A DNA stretch of 64,000 nt from NCBI GenBank assembly GCA_022385755.1, contig MU278349.1:1860001-1924000 (forward strand), in the 5' to 3' direction. Every line of letters begins with the position of its first letter. Positions within the stretch are counted from its first letter, which is position 1. Source of the DNA: Trametopsis cervina (taxonomy: Eukaryota; Basidiomycota; Agaricomycetes; Polyporales; Irpicaceae). This document shows positions 12,580 to 23,540 of the stretch, piece by piece. The position numbers and the translations under genes were made by a program. The notes under the pieces were generated by a model, which was not told the origin of the DNA, searched no databases, and saw only the letters and a program-made list of their open reading frames with translations.

Positions 12580-12961
12580 TCAGAGTGTACGAAATATATG
12601 AGCACCGATAAGACAGCAGGACTTCATGAGAGTAGAGTCACGGATTCCACTGCTCACAGCAGTTCAACAGATAGTGGGTCACCATAAGTCGTCTTCTGTC
12701 TTGCAGGCAATGAAGTACTGTAGGTGTATAAGTGAACTATCATGGCGGTCACTTCGCAGTGTCACAGCCAACAGACGCCCTAAGGAACGATCACGTGGGA
12801 TCGACGCGCCCACTTATTCCTCGTGGTTGTCATGTGCACATCTCGACCTTGGTTCGAGTTTGGCACTGCACCCATCCGCCATCCCGCAAGCGTCGTCTGC
12901 GCCACCGGGGCACCTCTCACTTTCTGCAGACCCTCTACGCATCCTGCCGCCGATACCGATT

Positions 12962-15900
12962 ATGGTCGCTGCTGGCTCCATCACCGTCGCCGTGCGCGTC
13001 CGCCCACCCACGACATGGGAAGCCGCTCGTCTGCCCGAAACCGTCACGGACAACCTCATCCGCTGCGATGCCGCCTTCTCGACGCCCGTGTCGAAGTCTG
13101 TGACGCTGCAGTCGTCGTTGAGACATATTGTGCAGATTGTGGACGATCGTGTGCTTACTTTCGATCCTGAGGAACAGAACGCTTCACGGGCCTTTGTGGA
13201 ACGGGGCTTCATGCCCCCTGGGACCAAGCGCTACAAGGACAGGCGGTTCATATTTGATAGGGTGTACCGGCATGATTCGGGGCAGGAGGAGGTTTATGAG
13301 GGGACTGCAAAGCCTCTGTTGAAGAATGTGTTGGATGGGTACAACGCCACTATCTTTGCGTACGGCGTAAGTCTCACCGTTGTAGCTAATGTTCTGCTAC
13401 TGACTTCCCTTAGGCCACTGGATGTGGCAAGACACACACCATTAGTGGGACAGATTCCGACCCAGGGATCATCTACCTCACCATGCAAGATCTTTTCCGT
13501 CTCATCGAAGAACGGCAGGAAGATCACATCGTCGAAGTCCAAGTCTCCTTCCTGGAGATATACAACGAGGAGATCCGAGACTTGCTCGTCGAGCCTGGAA
13601 CAGCAGCCCCGCGAGGAGGTCTGCAGATCCGCGAGGACAAGTCTGTCAAAGTCGTTGGACTGACCGAACTCCGGCCGATCAATGCCGACGAAGTCAAAGA
13701 GATCGTCCTGCTGGGAAACTCCCGACGCACACAATCCCCCACGCACGCGAACGAAACCTCCTCCCGTTCACACGCCGTTCTCCAAGTGCACGTCACGCAG
13801 GCGCCGCGCACGGCGTCCGTGCATGAACAGCGCACCATGGCTACACTCTCTATAATAGATCTCGCAGGCAGCGAACGCGCCGCTGCCACGTCCAACATGG
13901 GCCAACGCATGGTGGAAGGCGCGAACATCAACAAATCCCTACTCGCCCTCGGCAACTGCATCAACGCGCTCTGCGAGTCCGGCGGCGCACTCCGACATAT
14001 TCCCTATCGAAACAGCAAGCTCACGCGTCTGCTCAAGTTCTCCCTCGGGGGTAACTGCAAAACGGTCATGGTCGTCTGCATCGCGCCGACCTCTGCGCAT
14101 TTCGACGATACGCACAACACGCTCATCTACGCCGAACGCGCTACGAAGATCAAGACTAAGGTCGTCACAAGGAACGTCGTCGATGTGAATCGGCATGTTG
14201 GACAGTATGTGGAGGCTATTAATAGGCTGAACATTGAGGTTGAGGAGTTGAAGGCGAAGCTCGCTGGGAAAAGAGATGCAGAGGCGGAGAAGGATAGACG
14301 GAAGAAACGCGAGGCTGCTATCGAGGTTGAGCGCGCGAGATCAGACATGGAGACGAAGACGAGCCAGACGCAGCCGTACCTCCTAGATGGCGCGTCTTGC
14401 GGTGCCAAGCTCTCCGTAGCTGAAACCAAGCTCAAAGTGATCCGCGCCCGCCTGACAGAGATCGACATCCTATCCGCCTCAGGACCGCTCTCTCCCGACC
14501 TCGAAGCCGAACGCGGGCTCCTCCGCGCTTTGGCCACTCCCGAAGAACAGGCTCTGAAACCCGACTCCGCGCTACGCGCGCGCATCCAGAAGTCCGGAAA
14601 CTCGGGTGCGATGTTCGAAGCCACCTTACGCGCTGTGAGCGAGCGGCGTTCCGATAAGTTGGATGAGTTGAGTGTGGATAACGTCAAGCTCGATGCGAGG
14701 TGGAGGAAGGCGGAGATGGAGAAGCTGAAGGCGGAGGCGAGGCAGGAGGCGCTGAGGGAGGCGGTGGAGACGCATAGTCAGACTGTTGTTGGCTTGCTTG
14801 GGTTGTTGGGGAGGTGTACCGTCATGCTTGCTGAGGCTGGTCGGACGCTGGAAGGTGCGCCGGCGGAAGATGTTGTTAAGAACCTTGCGTCGTCGTTGAA
14901 GAAGGTGGCGGCTGGAAATGATGAGGCGTTCAAGTCGTTGGTTGGGCATTCGACTCTGGAGTATGCTCTTCCGGACGTGCAGGTATCGTCGCTGGACAAC
15001 TTCAAAGGGTACCCATCTACGCTCGGACTCGGACTCGGACTCAGCGGCGGGCGCATCGTATCAGGACCTCCCGCCACCGAGCAGCCCCCGCCGATGCCAA
15101 AGGTTTCGCGCCGTGTATCGTCGTATGGCACGTCCACCGTCACCTCCCCGCTTCGCAGGTCCGCGCGTTCTCCGCGCAAATCTCTACGAGCAAGTCTCGC
15201 GAGTGCGGTACCGTATGGTCGGCGTACGTCGGATAAGGGAAAGAAGAAAGGCGTGCAGTGGCGCGATGAAGCGGGACAAGGGGATCTGGACGATAGAGGG
15301 CTCGGGACCTCTTCGTCAGCTTCAGCAGCAGCGGCACCCGTTATCTCGGTTTTCTCTCCTGGTGCTTCAACTGTGATATCTCCTGCGGTCCCGGATGAGT
15401 CTTCAATCTCGATCTCGGCGGGTCTGTCTATACAGCGGAACACCCCTTCCCGCGCTGGGTCAGAAAGCGACTGGGAGGACGAGAAAGTGGAGGATAGCTT
15501 CAACGTCAGCTCTATTTCATCGTCGTCGCGGACGGCTTCTAGTTCGGGTATGGCTTCTGGGAGCAGGAGACCACGCGCGAGCCATCTCAACGTCGGGTTC
15601 CTCAAGTCCAAGACGAAGGCGCCTGCATTGAGCAGCTTGGCCGAGACGGACGAAGAGCGAACTCCAAAGCGCCCTGGCCCGTTATCCGACAGGAACATGA
15701 ACAGAGCCTCCTCACCATCGCCCTCTAGCAGCGGCGGCAGCACATCCAGCACATTGCACGGCATGCGAACGCGCAGCCACGGCACCCCGTCGAAACGCAA
15801 CATGATGACACCAAAAGCCGCCGGCACAAGCAAGTCCGGCCGACGCAAGTCGAACGTCGGGCCCATGCGCATCGAACGCGCGCGGCGACGGTCGAGCCAG

Positions 15901-16149
15901 ATCCCGCAGCTTTCGCCGAAGTTTAGGAACGAGAGTTCCAGCGACACGTCGGTGCTTGGGAGAGGGTCTGCTGGGCCGAGACGCGTTGTGGCGGAGCGGT
16001 CGCCTGCGAAGCGCTCGAAGAGGACGTCGTTGCTTGCGGTTCCTATGTCTGCGCGTCCGGCTATGAAGCTCTCTACGAAAGCGTCGGATCCGAACCTCAG
16101 TGGAGATCTGAGTTTCAGAGGCGGGTCGTCGAAGCCTACGTGGCGCTGA
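12962..16149 (+). CDS. Kinesin-8 (Kip3/KIF18-like) motor protein
   Basis: Microtubule plus-end-directed motor and depolymerase family that controls spindle and cytoplasmic microtubule length. Exons 12962-13366 and 13414-16149 give 1046 aa. The intron is phase 0 and falls just inside the P-loop (YG|ATGCGKTHTISG). The motor domain (about residues 5-375) shows VAVRVRPP, GATGCGKT, SSRSH (switch I), DLAGSERA (switch II), and NKSLLALGNCINAL, followed by YRNSKLTRLLK. A neck and coiled-coil-rich segment follows, then a long basic Ser-rich tail of low complexity. The GCGKTHTI form of the P-loop is typical of kinesin-8. The reading frame is open upstream of 12962, but the motor fold starts directly at MVAAGSITVAV, so this ATG was chosen. 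Confidence 0.93.
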
Positions 16150-17074
16150 AGCTCTCTCGCCATTTTACAGTCATAGTTATTGTTTTCGTGTCAGTGCATG
16201 TTTATGTTTTCTCTCCGTATGGAACCCACGATGTTGAATGTCTATATCTTAGTCTGTATAGTATCGGGTATCGTAAGGACTCTTTGTGAAGACTGTTGTC
16301 AGCATAATTTCGCTTTCTTTCATGTTCTATGCATCATCCGTTCCGTTTTGTCGTTGTGCTATCCGATACCCCAACCCCTCTGTATGTCTGTCTCACATTT
16401 CATTTGTTGGTACTCTATCTTCGTTCCGTCTAGTTCTTTTCTTCAGCTTGGTATAGTTCAGTGGTCTTTTGTGTCGGCAGAGTTGACACGGTCCATATGG
16501 TTATGTCCGCCGCTAGCCCGGGTTCAGGCTAGTTCCAGGACCCGCTGTTAGCGGAGTGGATAATGGTCGGCTTGGTTGTTCGAATGTATGGTGATACACC
16601 TCTGAGGATGTCTGCTTATTGTGATGCACCCACTGCATACACCATTAACTGTGCTATCAGTGGTTTTGCCATTGAATGCATCAGTGGCGAAGTCAACCGG
16701 GGTTTACGCAAACATCACTGCACCTTCTATATGCGGATAGCCAGCGGCGCGGAGTTACCGAGGATGTGGCGCACACCTGCGCGCTTTCCATTTGCGCTTT
16801 TGTGACCTTGTATAATCGGACAGCATGCTATTTGACGTACTGCAGTCACTGCCTGGCTACACTGTTGTTCTCTTGACGTGGTACCTCGTCGTCCATGCAA
16901 CGCACCTTTGCCACTCCTGCAGCTTTCTTCCGCTGAGATGCGCTTCTGAATGGTTTGTACTATAAAATGGCTCAGCTACCAACGGGGTGAGCACTCACGC
17001 CACCCACTATTACGCAGTAACGAGCAAACGACCACAGATATCCTCTCCCTCATTGTACAAGTGTTCTGATACAT
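16150..17074. other. Intergenic region with promoter of the DUF6699 gene
   Basis: No coding exon recognised. A TATA box lies at the right end. Confidence 0.55.
16961..16967 (+). promoter_or_regulatory. TATA box of the DUF6699 gene
   Basis: TATAAAA stands 108 nt before the start codon at 17075. Assignment by position and consensus only. Confidence 0.5.
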
Positions 17075-19024
17075 ATGCCCTGCTGGCCGTTCTCTCGTCG
17101 TAGCACTGCTCGCTCGGACCAACCGTCGATGTGGCACACCCAAGAGTGGCGCACACCTCGCTTCCCAACCGAATCTCCACCGCGGTTATGGACCTATAGT
17201 ACGCATTGTAAGACATGTGGCGCTTCGGTTGAAGAAGGCATGTCTTGCACCAATCCCGGATGTCTGGCGCGCACGCCCAGACATCGTGAACTGGTTCCAC
17301 GAAGCGGCATCTTACGCGAACAGCGCACGTACAGGCCAAGTCAAGACATCCCTGTTTATAACCCGGGGATCACAGGCGAGTCTTCGATAATTTTATCATT
17401 TTTAACATCATCTTACTAATATTTTCTGTAGTGAGGCCCGAAAATATTCCTCGCCTGTTCCCACAAACACCAGGAAATGGACGACCACGCTCGTTCGTAG
17501 ACCCTGATCCTACCAACTTCGCAAACCTCGCCTCGGCTATCCCAACGCCGCGATGGCAGCCCATCAACCCTCTTGTAGGAAACAGCTGGGTCAGTCAAGG
17601 TCCTCCTGGGTCGGGGCAAACTATCCTCGCCACACCGCTCCAAGCTCCGCCTGGCAGTATTGCGCCCAGTGCGTTGGGACTAGCTGGTATGAATACCTTT
17701 TCCACCATGCCCACTCCGGCTACGGGCATCCCTGCCTCACTTCCGGCGGGCGCACAAATGCCAGGCGTTCGTTCGGCAATAGGCACCCCGCGGATGCCAA
17801 TGCCAACACCTCCTGATTACTTATTCCAGCTTCCACCCACGCCACTTATCAACTCGCCTGCTATGCCATCCAGTCAGTCACAGCCTCCTGGCACTGGAAT
17901 AACGGTGACTCCAGCCCGTGACGGCGGCACGTATATCCATATACATGGAACATCCCGCCAGCCCTCGCCAGCTGCTTCGCCTGCCCGACAAGCCCGTCCA
18001 CTTGCCAGCCCTCAGCCAAATCCCGTCTCTTTAGCTGAAGCGTCATGTCAGACGCCCGCCGCTCCAGCTGAGCCTCCATCGTCGCCTGCACCTCCTCCCA
18101 ACCCTCCTGCTGGTAGCGGACCCGATGAAGCCACGCCTTCTACCGGCGATGCAACGCGGAACAGATCACCGGATTCATCTACCATTGCCAGTCCCATCGT
18201 CACGAATCAAACCACTTTGCCTGCGAGTAATAACGGACAGCTATCTATGGGAGGGATTACAATACAAATCAATCAATCCCCGTGGGTACCTCAGGCTCAG
18301 CTAGACCCTACATTCAGCGCCGCGGCGTTCTCGGCTCCTTATTCTTCTTCAGTTCCACTAGGCTCGGTAACTCCTGCATGGGCTCCTCAAGTAATGACGC
18401 CTGCCGTGATCCCACATCTGAACCCCACGCTGGCTCCCAATCCGAACCCTGGTAGTATTCCGCACTTGGTGTGGGATGTCTCTGAGCATCCTCAATACGC
18501 TAAGCGATTGACAGGGAGGAATCTTGTGCTTCCGGCTCTGGATAGATTTCCAGAGCAGGCGCTCTTTCCAGCGCAACAGGAGATAGAGGTGCTCGTCGAC
18601 CACCATCTAGCTACGGCCGTCTTCTGGGGCCCAATCAAAATCAAGAATGCAAGCGGTGTGACGGTCTTCGACGTTCTCATCGCTGTGTTCGACTATTTTC
18701 AGAAAAGACTGAGACGGGAGGAGTACGATTACCTCGTGGGGCTCGACGTTGCGAATGCGGCCACTATGACCGACTCGTATGAACAACGATGCATCGCGGC
18801 AAAGAACAACACGCCGTTGTGGGAGCGTGATCAGGGAGTCCGACGAATTGATACCTTCGGAGACAACAAGGGATGGTGGGGTGAGCGAACTCTAAGCATT
18901 GACGTTTGCAAAGCGCTAATTATTCTTTCTAGGCATGTGGCTATCCTATAAATCAGACGGAAGGTACCAATTGAACCTGGGCCTACACAGCGTTCAACAG
19001 AAACGCATGCCAGGAAGCTTCTGA
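17075..19024 (+). CDS. DUF6699 domain protein with long Pro-rich N-terminus
   Basis: About 613 aa from exons 17075-17379, 17436-18880 and 18933-19024. The N-terminus carries a small CxxC-type segment (HCKTCGASVEEGMSCTNPGC), possibly a zinc knuckle. A ~280-residue Pro/Ser/Thr-rich disordered region follows. The C-terminal ~150 residues, from PHLVWDVSEHP through NLVLPALDRFP and FWGPIKIKN to VFDVLIAVFDYFQ, match the basidiomycete DUF6699 pattern. The last exon ends SVQQKRMPGSF. The first junction is uncertain: keeping the frame requires either an unusual TGAG acceptor before 17436, or a different donor near 17341 with the TAG acceptor before 17432. Function is unknown; the family is expanded in Agaricomycetes. 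Confidence 0.75.
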
Positions 19025-20533
19025 ACGGCTTGTTACGATGATCGCCTTGGTTAGTACTCATGATTTCGAACGGACGGTTTCTTTTTTTATGGGATGGGAT
19101 AACGGAACTGCAACGCCCGATATGATACCCGATGAAACTCTCTTAGATAGAGTCTATGGACAGCGACGAACTTTCATGATATCTTTGTAGCCTAGCACGA
19201 TACTCCGCAATCGTTTGTAGTGTAATGAAAAGCTGTAATAGTAACGATGTTAATGACAACGACATGTACCTGATGCCATTGAGCGACTTTCCGTCTTTGC
19301 ACTATGCCGCCTCTGCCGACAGATAGCCTCTCATCTCGTGAGGCAAGTTATGTTATTTGCTATGGAACTACTACTGATACTTCGATATCATGGGCGTCTA
19401 CTGGATCATGTTCCTTTTACTGGATCATGTTCCTTTTACTGGATCATGTTCCTTTTACTCACTCATGTCAGATGGTTGGATCAGCGCAAGATATGGTCGA
19501 TGGCGTGTAGCCGCAAGGTCCTGAATGCATCTCTTCGAAGGGCGGTGTAGTAAACGTACGAATTTGGTATGGAGAGGCCCGTTCATGCGTCTCGCGTTTG
19601 CTTCCAACCCATTGATTGTCTCCTAGGGCCAGCATTTCAGCTGTCTGCAACGTGACGGCCATATCCTCATTGGAACTCACGCGTTGTTCGTATTGTTACA
19701 CTATTGGCTCGCGCTGATAAGCGGAATACAAGAGAAGATGTCTTTGTATAAGACCACACGATTCCTCCAACTGTTAGGTGTCAGGCCCGCAGCGCTACCA
19801 GCCAAGGATTCCAAGCATAAGAACGACTTTATGTGTGCCACCGCCAGTAGGTAAATACATTAAGGGCAGAGTTATGCGTCATGATGGATATCTGATGGAC
19901 GTGTTTCTCTCCGTCCGGCGCCTTCATTGCACCTATTTCAAAGATCCGCTCGTTAGTAATGAAAGCAATGCAATCAGGTAGGTCCTATACCATCGGTGAG
20001 AGCTTCTTACCATGGTTTGCACAGGTCTTCCAGTGGTGGCCAACCAACTCATAAGAGAGCATCGGCCGGCACCACCGGTTCTGATACAACGATGATGATC
20101 CAGCACTTTCAGGTCTCTCATCTACCCGCAGCTCCTCGTCAGGATGCTTGAACACGATCGTGCCCAACGAAAGGATAGAGTCATCTGATGAACATCAATC
20201 CATCCCTTCATCATGGATACCCATTTACACGCACAGGCCAGAGAGGAAGTGGCATCCTGAGTAGAGGAGACGAAGCCTTCGGCATGGGCGAAGTTCATCA
20301 GACACTATGTCCAGGCAGGAAACGTGAACAGTCTGGGCTCGTACATGCCTCCGGTGTACCATTGATCTATCGGCTTGGAAACGTGTCCGCCAATTCTCTT
20401 ATATACAGGTCGGCTGCCTAACGGTGGTGTCTCAGAGCAGGACTCGCAAGCAACCCATCTAGTACTAGTGAGTTCCCTTCCTCCTCCAAGATCAGACTGA
20501 ATTAAGCGATTCGTTGTACGTAGCACATACACA
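19025..20533. other. Intergenic region
   Basis: About 1.5 kb with no supported gene. Contains a perfect 19-bp triplication (19400-19456) and, at the right, a TATA-like element (20399-20405) for the secreted repeat protein gene. Confidence 0.55.
19400..19456. repeat. Three perfect tandem copies of a 19-bp unit
   Basis: The unit ACTGGATCATGTTCCTTTT occurs three times head-to-tail with no mismatch, starting at 19400, 19419 and 19438. Confidence 0.95.
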
Positions 20534-21163
20534 ATGAAGTCCTCCATCTTCTTGGTCGCTGGTGCGATCCTCGTCGCTTCTTTTCTTCAGGCTCCCCTGG
20601 CCAGGGCACGCCCTCTTCCCGACTGTAACCCAAGCCGCACAGTGGCCAGTCCGGGCGTCGCTGATGACAGCCATTACGTTCCCGTCGAATCTTCGGTCTT
20701 CGTCGTACGAAACGTCCCTGAGCACGGGCAACCGAATGGTCAGGCGGCTACAAACGGACAAGTAGCACAGAAGCCGGGTCCTCAGGGGCAAGTAACACAC
20801 CAGCCGAGTCCACAGGGACAGGCAGTGCAGAAGCCAGCTCCGCAGGGACAAGCAGCACAGAAGCCAGCTCCTCAGGGACAAGTAGCACAACCACCACCGG
20901 CGAATCCCAAAGCAGCCACATCACAGCAAGCGCAATCGAAGGGAGCCGCACCGCAGCAAACGCAGCCCAAGGGCCCTCCACCTGAGCCAAACGCGCAGAG
21001 CCCAGCCGATCTTCAGGCACAGCCGGCGAACGGGCCCCCCGGGGTCAACAAGGCCTTCTACTCACCCCTGTAAGTGAATAACCTTGTGAGTCCCCGTGCT
21101 ATTCACTGATGAGGTATGTACCTTAGCTCAGGTCATTTTAAGGGCGGTCATCATTCGAAGTAA
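20534..21163 (+). CDS. Secreted Gln/Pro-rich repeat protein
   Basis: Begins with a clear signal peptide (MKSSIFLVAGAILVASFLQA, cleavage likely before RARPLP). A short unique region is followed by about five imperfect 10-residue repeats of the type PxPQGQxxQK (about residues 80-120). A second Gln/Pro/Ala-rich block then carries the units QAQSKGAAPQ and QTQPKGPPPE. The reading frame can stop at 21071-21073 (179 aa). That TAA, however, lies inside a strong donor (GTAAGT at 21070), followed by a CTGATG branch site and TTAG acceptor. Splicing 21070-21126 gives a 190-aa product ending LSGHFKGGHHSK, which I prefer. Only one cysteine follows the signal. No domain is recognised; a cell-wall, matrix or effector-like role is possible but not shown. 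Confidence 0.65.
20758..20894 (+). repeat. Tandem 30-bp repeats encoding PxPQGQxxQK units
   Basis: Imperfect 30-bp units within the secreted protein gene (CAGGGACAAGCAGCACAGAA-like core). Neighbouring copies near 20840-20890 are nearly identical at DNA level, consistent with recent slippage or unequal exchange. Confidence 0.8.
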
Positions 21164-21482
21164 AGGAGTCCTGTACGACTGTCAGGATATGGACGTTTAT
21201 AGGACTAAGTCGGAAACTTGTACTTGTTGATGACATGCCGGGTCGTGGTCGTTACCCAAGGTGTAGTAGTACCAGCGTGTGTACCATAGGTATCAAGAAT
21301 CCTGCTTTCATATGGATATTGCTGCGCTATTCCAGCACAGCAATGCTCTACTTATCCTTGTGTGTGAATTCCAGCATGGTATGCCGATGACTGCACATGC
21401 CCGCCTGTGGCGCATGAAAACCTCAATAAAACGCGTCCAGGCGCCTACACGTGATCGCGATATCCCTTAATCTCATACCACC
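21164..21482. other. Intergenic region upstream of dihydroorotase
   Basis: Short spacer; no coding signal seen. Confidence 0.6.
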
Positions 21483-22781
21483 ATGTCGTCCGCGCCTGCC
21501 TCCCGCCCAACGACGCTCACCATCGCCGCCCCGGCCGACTTCCACGTGCACCTGAGGCAGGGCACGTTTGCCGAGCTCGTCACGCCGCACGTCAGGCAGG
21601 GCGGATTCGCTCTGGCGTACGTTATGGTGCGTACCGCCGAACAGATGCAGATGTAAAATCAAACAAACTTGGACGCTCCCCCCCTCCGTCGGCTGTGTTG
21701 TTGTTTTTGTTACATGCTGTGATATATTATGCGCGGGATAGCCGAATTTGCAGCCCCCTGTGCTGAACACGGAGGAGGCGCTGCTGTACAAGGCACAGTT
21801 GCAGGCGATCGACCCCGTCGTCGAGTACATGATGACGCTCTATCTTTCTCCATCGCTCACGCCCGACGAGATCCGTAAGGCGAGCGCCGCGGGCATCGCA
21901 GGTTTGTCTCTATGCTCTATCATTCCAATCGGTAATCCTAACGGATACTTCCCACCGCAGGCGTAAAATCATACCCGCGCGGTGTAACAACAAACTCAGA
22001 CGGGGGAATCGAGTCCTACGAAGCTTACTACCCCGTCTTCGCAGCAATGCAAGACGTCGACATGGTGCTCAACCTGCACGGCGAGGTCCCCTCGTCCGCC
22101 GCCACGAACACATGCGTGCTGAACGCCGAGCCCGCGTTCCTCCCGCACCTCGTCCGATTACACGCAGCGTTCCCGCGCCTGCGTATCGTGCTCGAGCACG
22201 CGACGACGCGCGCGGCCGTCGAGTGCGTTAAGGGCCTCGGCGATACCGTCGCGTGCACTATTACGGCGCACCACCTTGCGCTCACCGTCGATGATTGGGC
22301 TGGCCAGGCGCACCATTTCTGTAAGCCTGTCGCTAAGTATCCCGATGACAGGCAGGCGCTGCAGGATGTCGTCAAAGAAGGTACGTGTGCTTTCACCTCT
22401 CTTCCTATCTTGCACACAGGCACTCACACCCCTCTCACAGGGCACCCCCGCTTCTTCCTCGGCTCCGACTCCGCCCCCCACCCCCCGCACAAAAAAGCAA
22501 CAGCGACTCCAAACACAGGATGCGCCGCGGGCGTATACACATCCCCCGTCCTCCTCCCGCTCGTTGCGCACCTCCTCGAGTCGTTCGGCGCGCTCGACAA
22601 GCTGGAGGGCTTCGTCAGCGCGCACGGACGTGCGTTCTATCGCAGGCCGGCGAGGGAGGGCGCGCAGGTGACGTTGAGGCGCGCTGAGAGTGTTGTGCCG
22701 GAGGCGTGGAGCGTGGGCGAGGATAGTGTCGTGCCGTTCTGGGCGGGGAGGGAGCTTGGATGGGAGATCGTGCGCGAATGA
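21483..22781 (+). CDS. URA4: Dihydroorotase (type II, URA4-like)
   Basis: Third step of de novo pyrimidine synthesis: cyclises N-carbamoyl-L-aspartate to dihydroorotate. Exons 21483-21626, 21742-21901, 21961-22380 and 22441-22781 give 354 aa, the usual size for the bacterial-like monofunctional enzyme. The zinc ligands are visible: HVHLR near the N-terminus, the lysine of GVKSYPRGVTT that is carboxylated in the family, NLHGE, LEHATT, and the catalytic Asp in GSDSAPH. The substrate motif PNLQPPV is created by the first splice (YVM|PNLQPPV). All active-site motifs are present. Confidence 0.95.
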
Positions 22782-23540
22782 GCGCGAGCGGGCGAGTGCA
22801 AGAGAAATGTACATGTACCAGTAGAACGATGTGTCTAAACTGAGCTGGCTGTACGTATACACGCATACATATGGATACACACAACATGCAGAAATCAGAA
22901 TTGAACGCTTCTTGTGTGCTTCCAATACAATTCCTTCTATTCAAACACGCTGTCTGGCTCGACAGCAGCAGTTGATACGTCGAAACGTTTTACTTCTACA
23001 ACACCGCTCTCGTCCTTCCGCGGACGACGAGCCCACAACAGCTAATTAAAGATGAACCGCTACAAGTCCGACAAAGATCGCGCACGCAACACCAGCAACG
23101 CTAGAACCCTCCCTTCTCCCTTCCTAATTTCATCGACATGCGTGATGATCAGATCCGCCTTCCAAAAACGCACGGAAGGGGAAAACTTGAGACGAAAGTT
23201 GGAGTAAAAATGAGAAAAAAGGTAGATAACCCAAGCATGGTTCCCAGAGGACAGTCCCACCGACCGAAGGAAATAAAAACGTAGCGTAACACAAACAAAT
23301 TAGAAAAACAAACATGCAGCATGCTAAACCTCTTCCCTCCCATTTCTTCCATCCTTTCTTCACTTCACTTTCACTTCAGAGCTCATCGCTCACCGCCAAC
23401 GCTTCACAGCTCACTGCTAATGCGTAATCCCACCTCCGCCTCCTCCCTCCACATCCCGACCTGCGCATACACAATCGCAACAAGCATAAACACGTACGCG
23501 CCGAGGACCCATCCCCGATTGCGCGGGCGCGCGAGGCGCA
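22782..23540. other. Convergent intergenic region
   Basis: Lies between the 3' ends of dihydroorotase (+) and the RING/LON gene (-). No gene is seen. A minus-strand open frame running past the RING/LON stop to 23404 is discussed under rejected items. Confidence 0.55.

Noticed and set aside
14778..16163. Long open frame (461 codons) antisense to the kinesin tail
   Set aside because: It mirrors the low-complexity GC-rich coding sequence of the plus strand and shows no domain of its own.
16505..16530. GGTTCAGGCT, somewhat like a tRNA B box
   Set aside because: Does not match the GGTTCRANNCC consensus and no cloverleaf or A box could be drawn around it. No tRNA or rRNA gene was found in the window.
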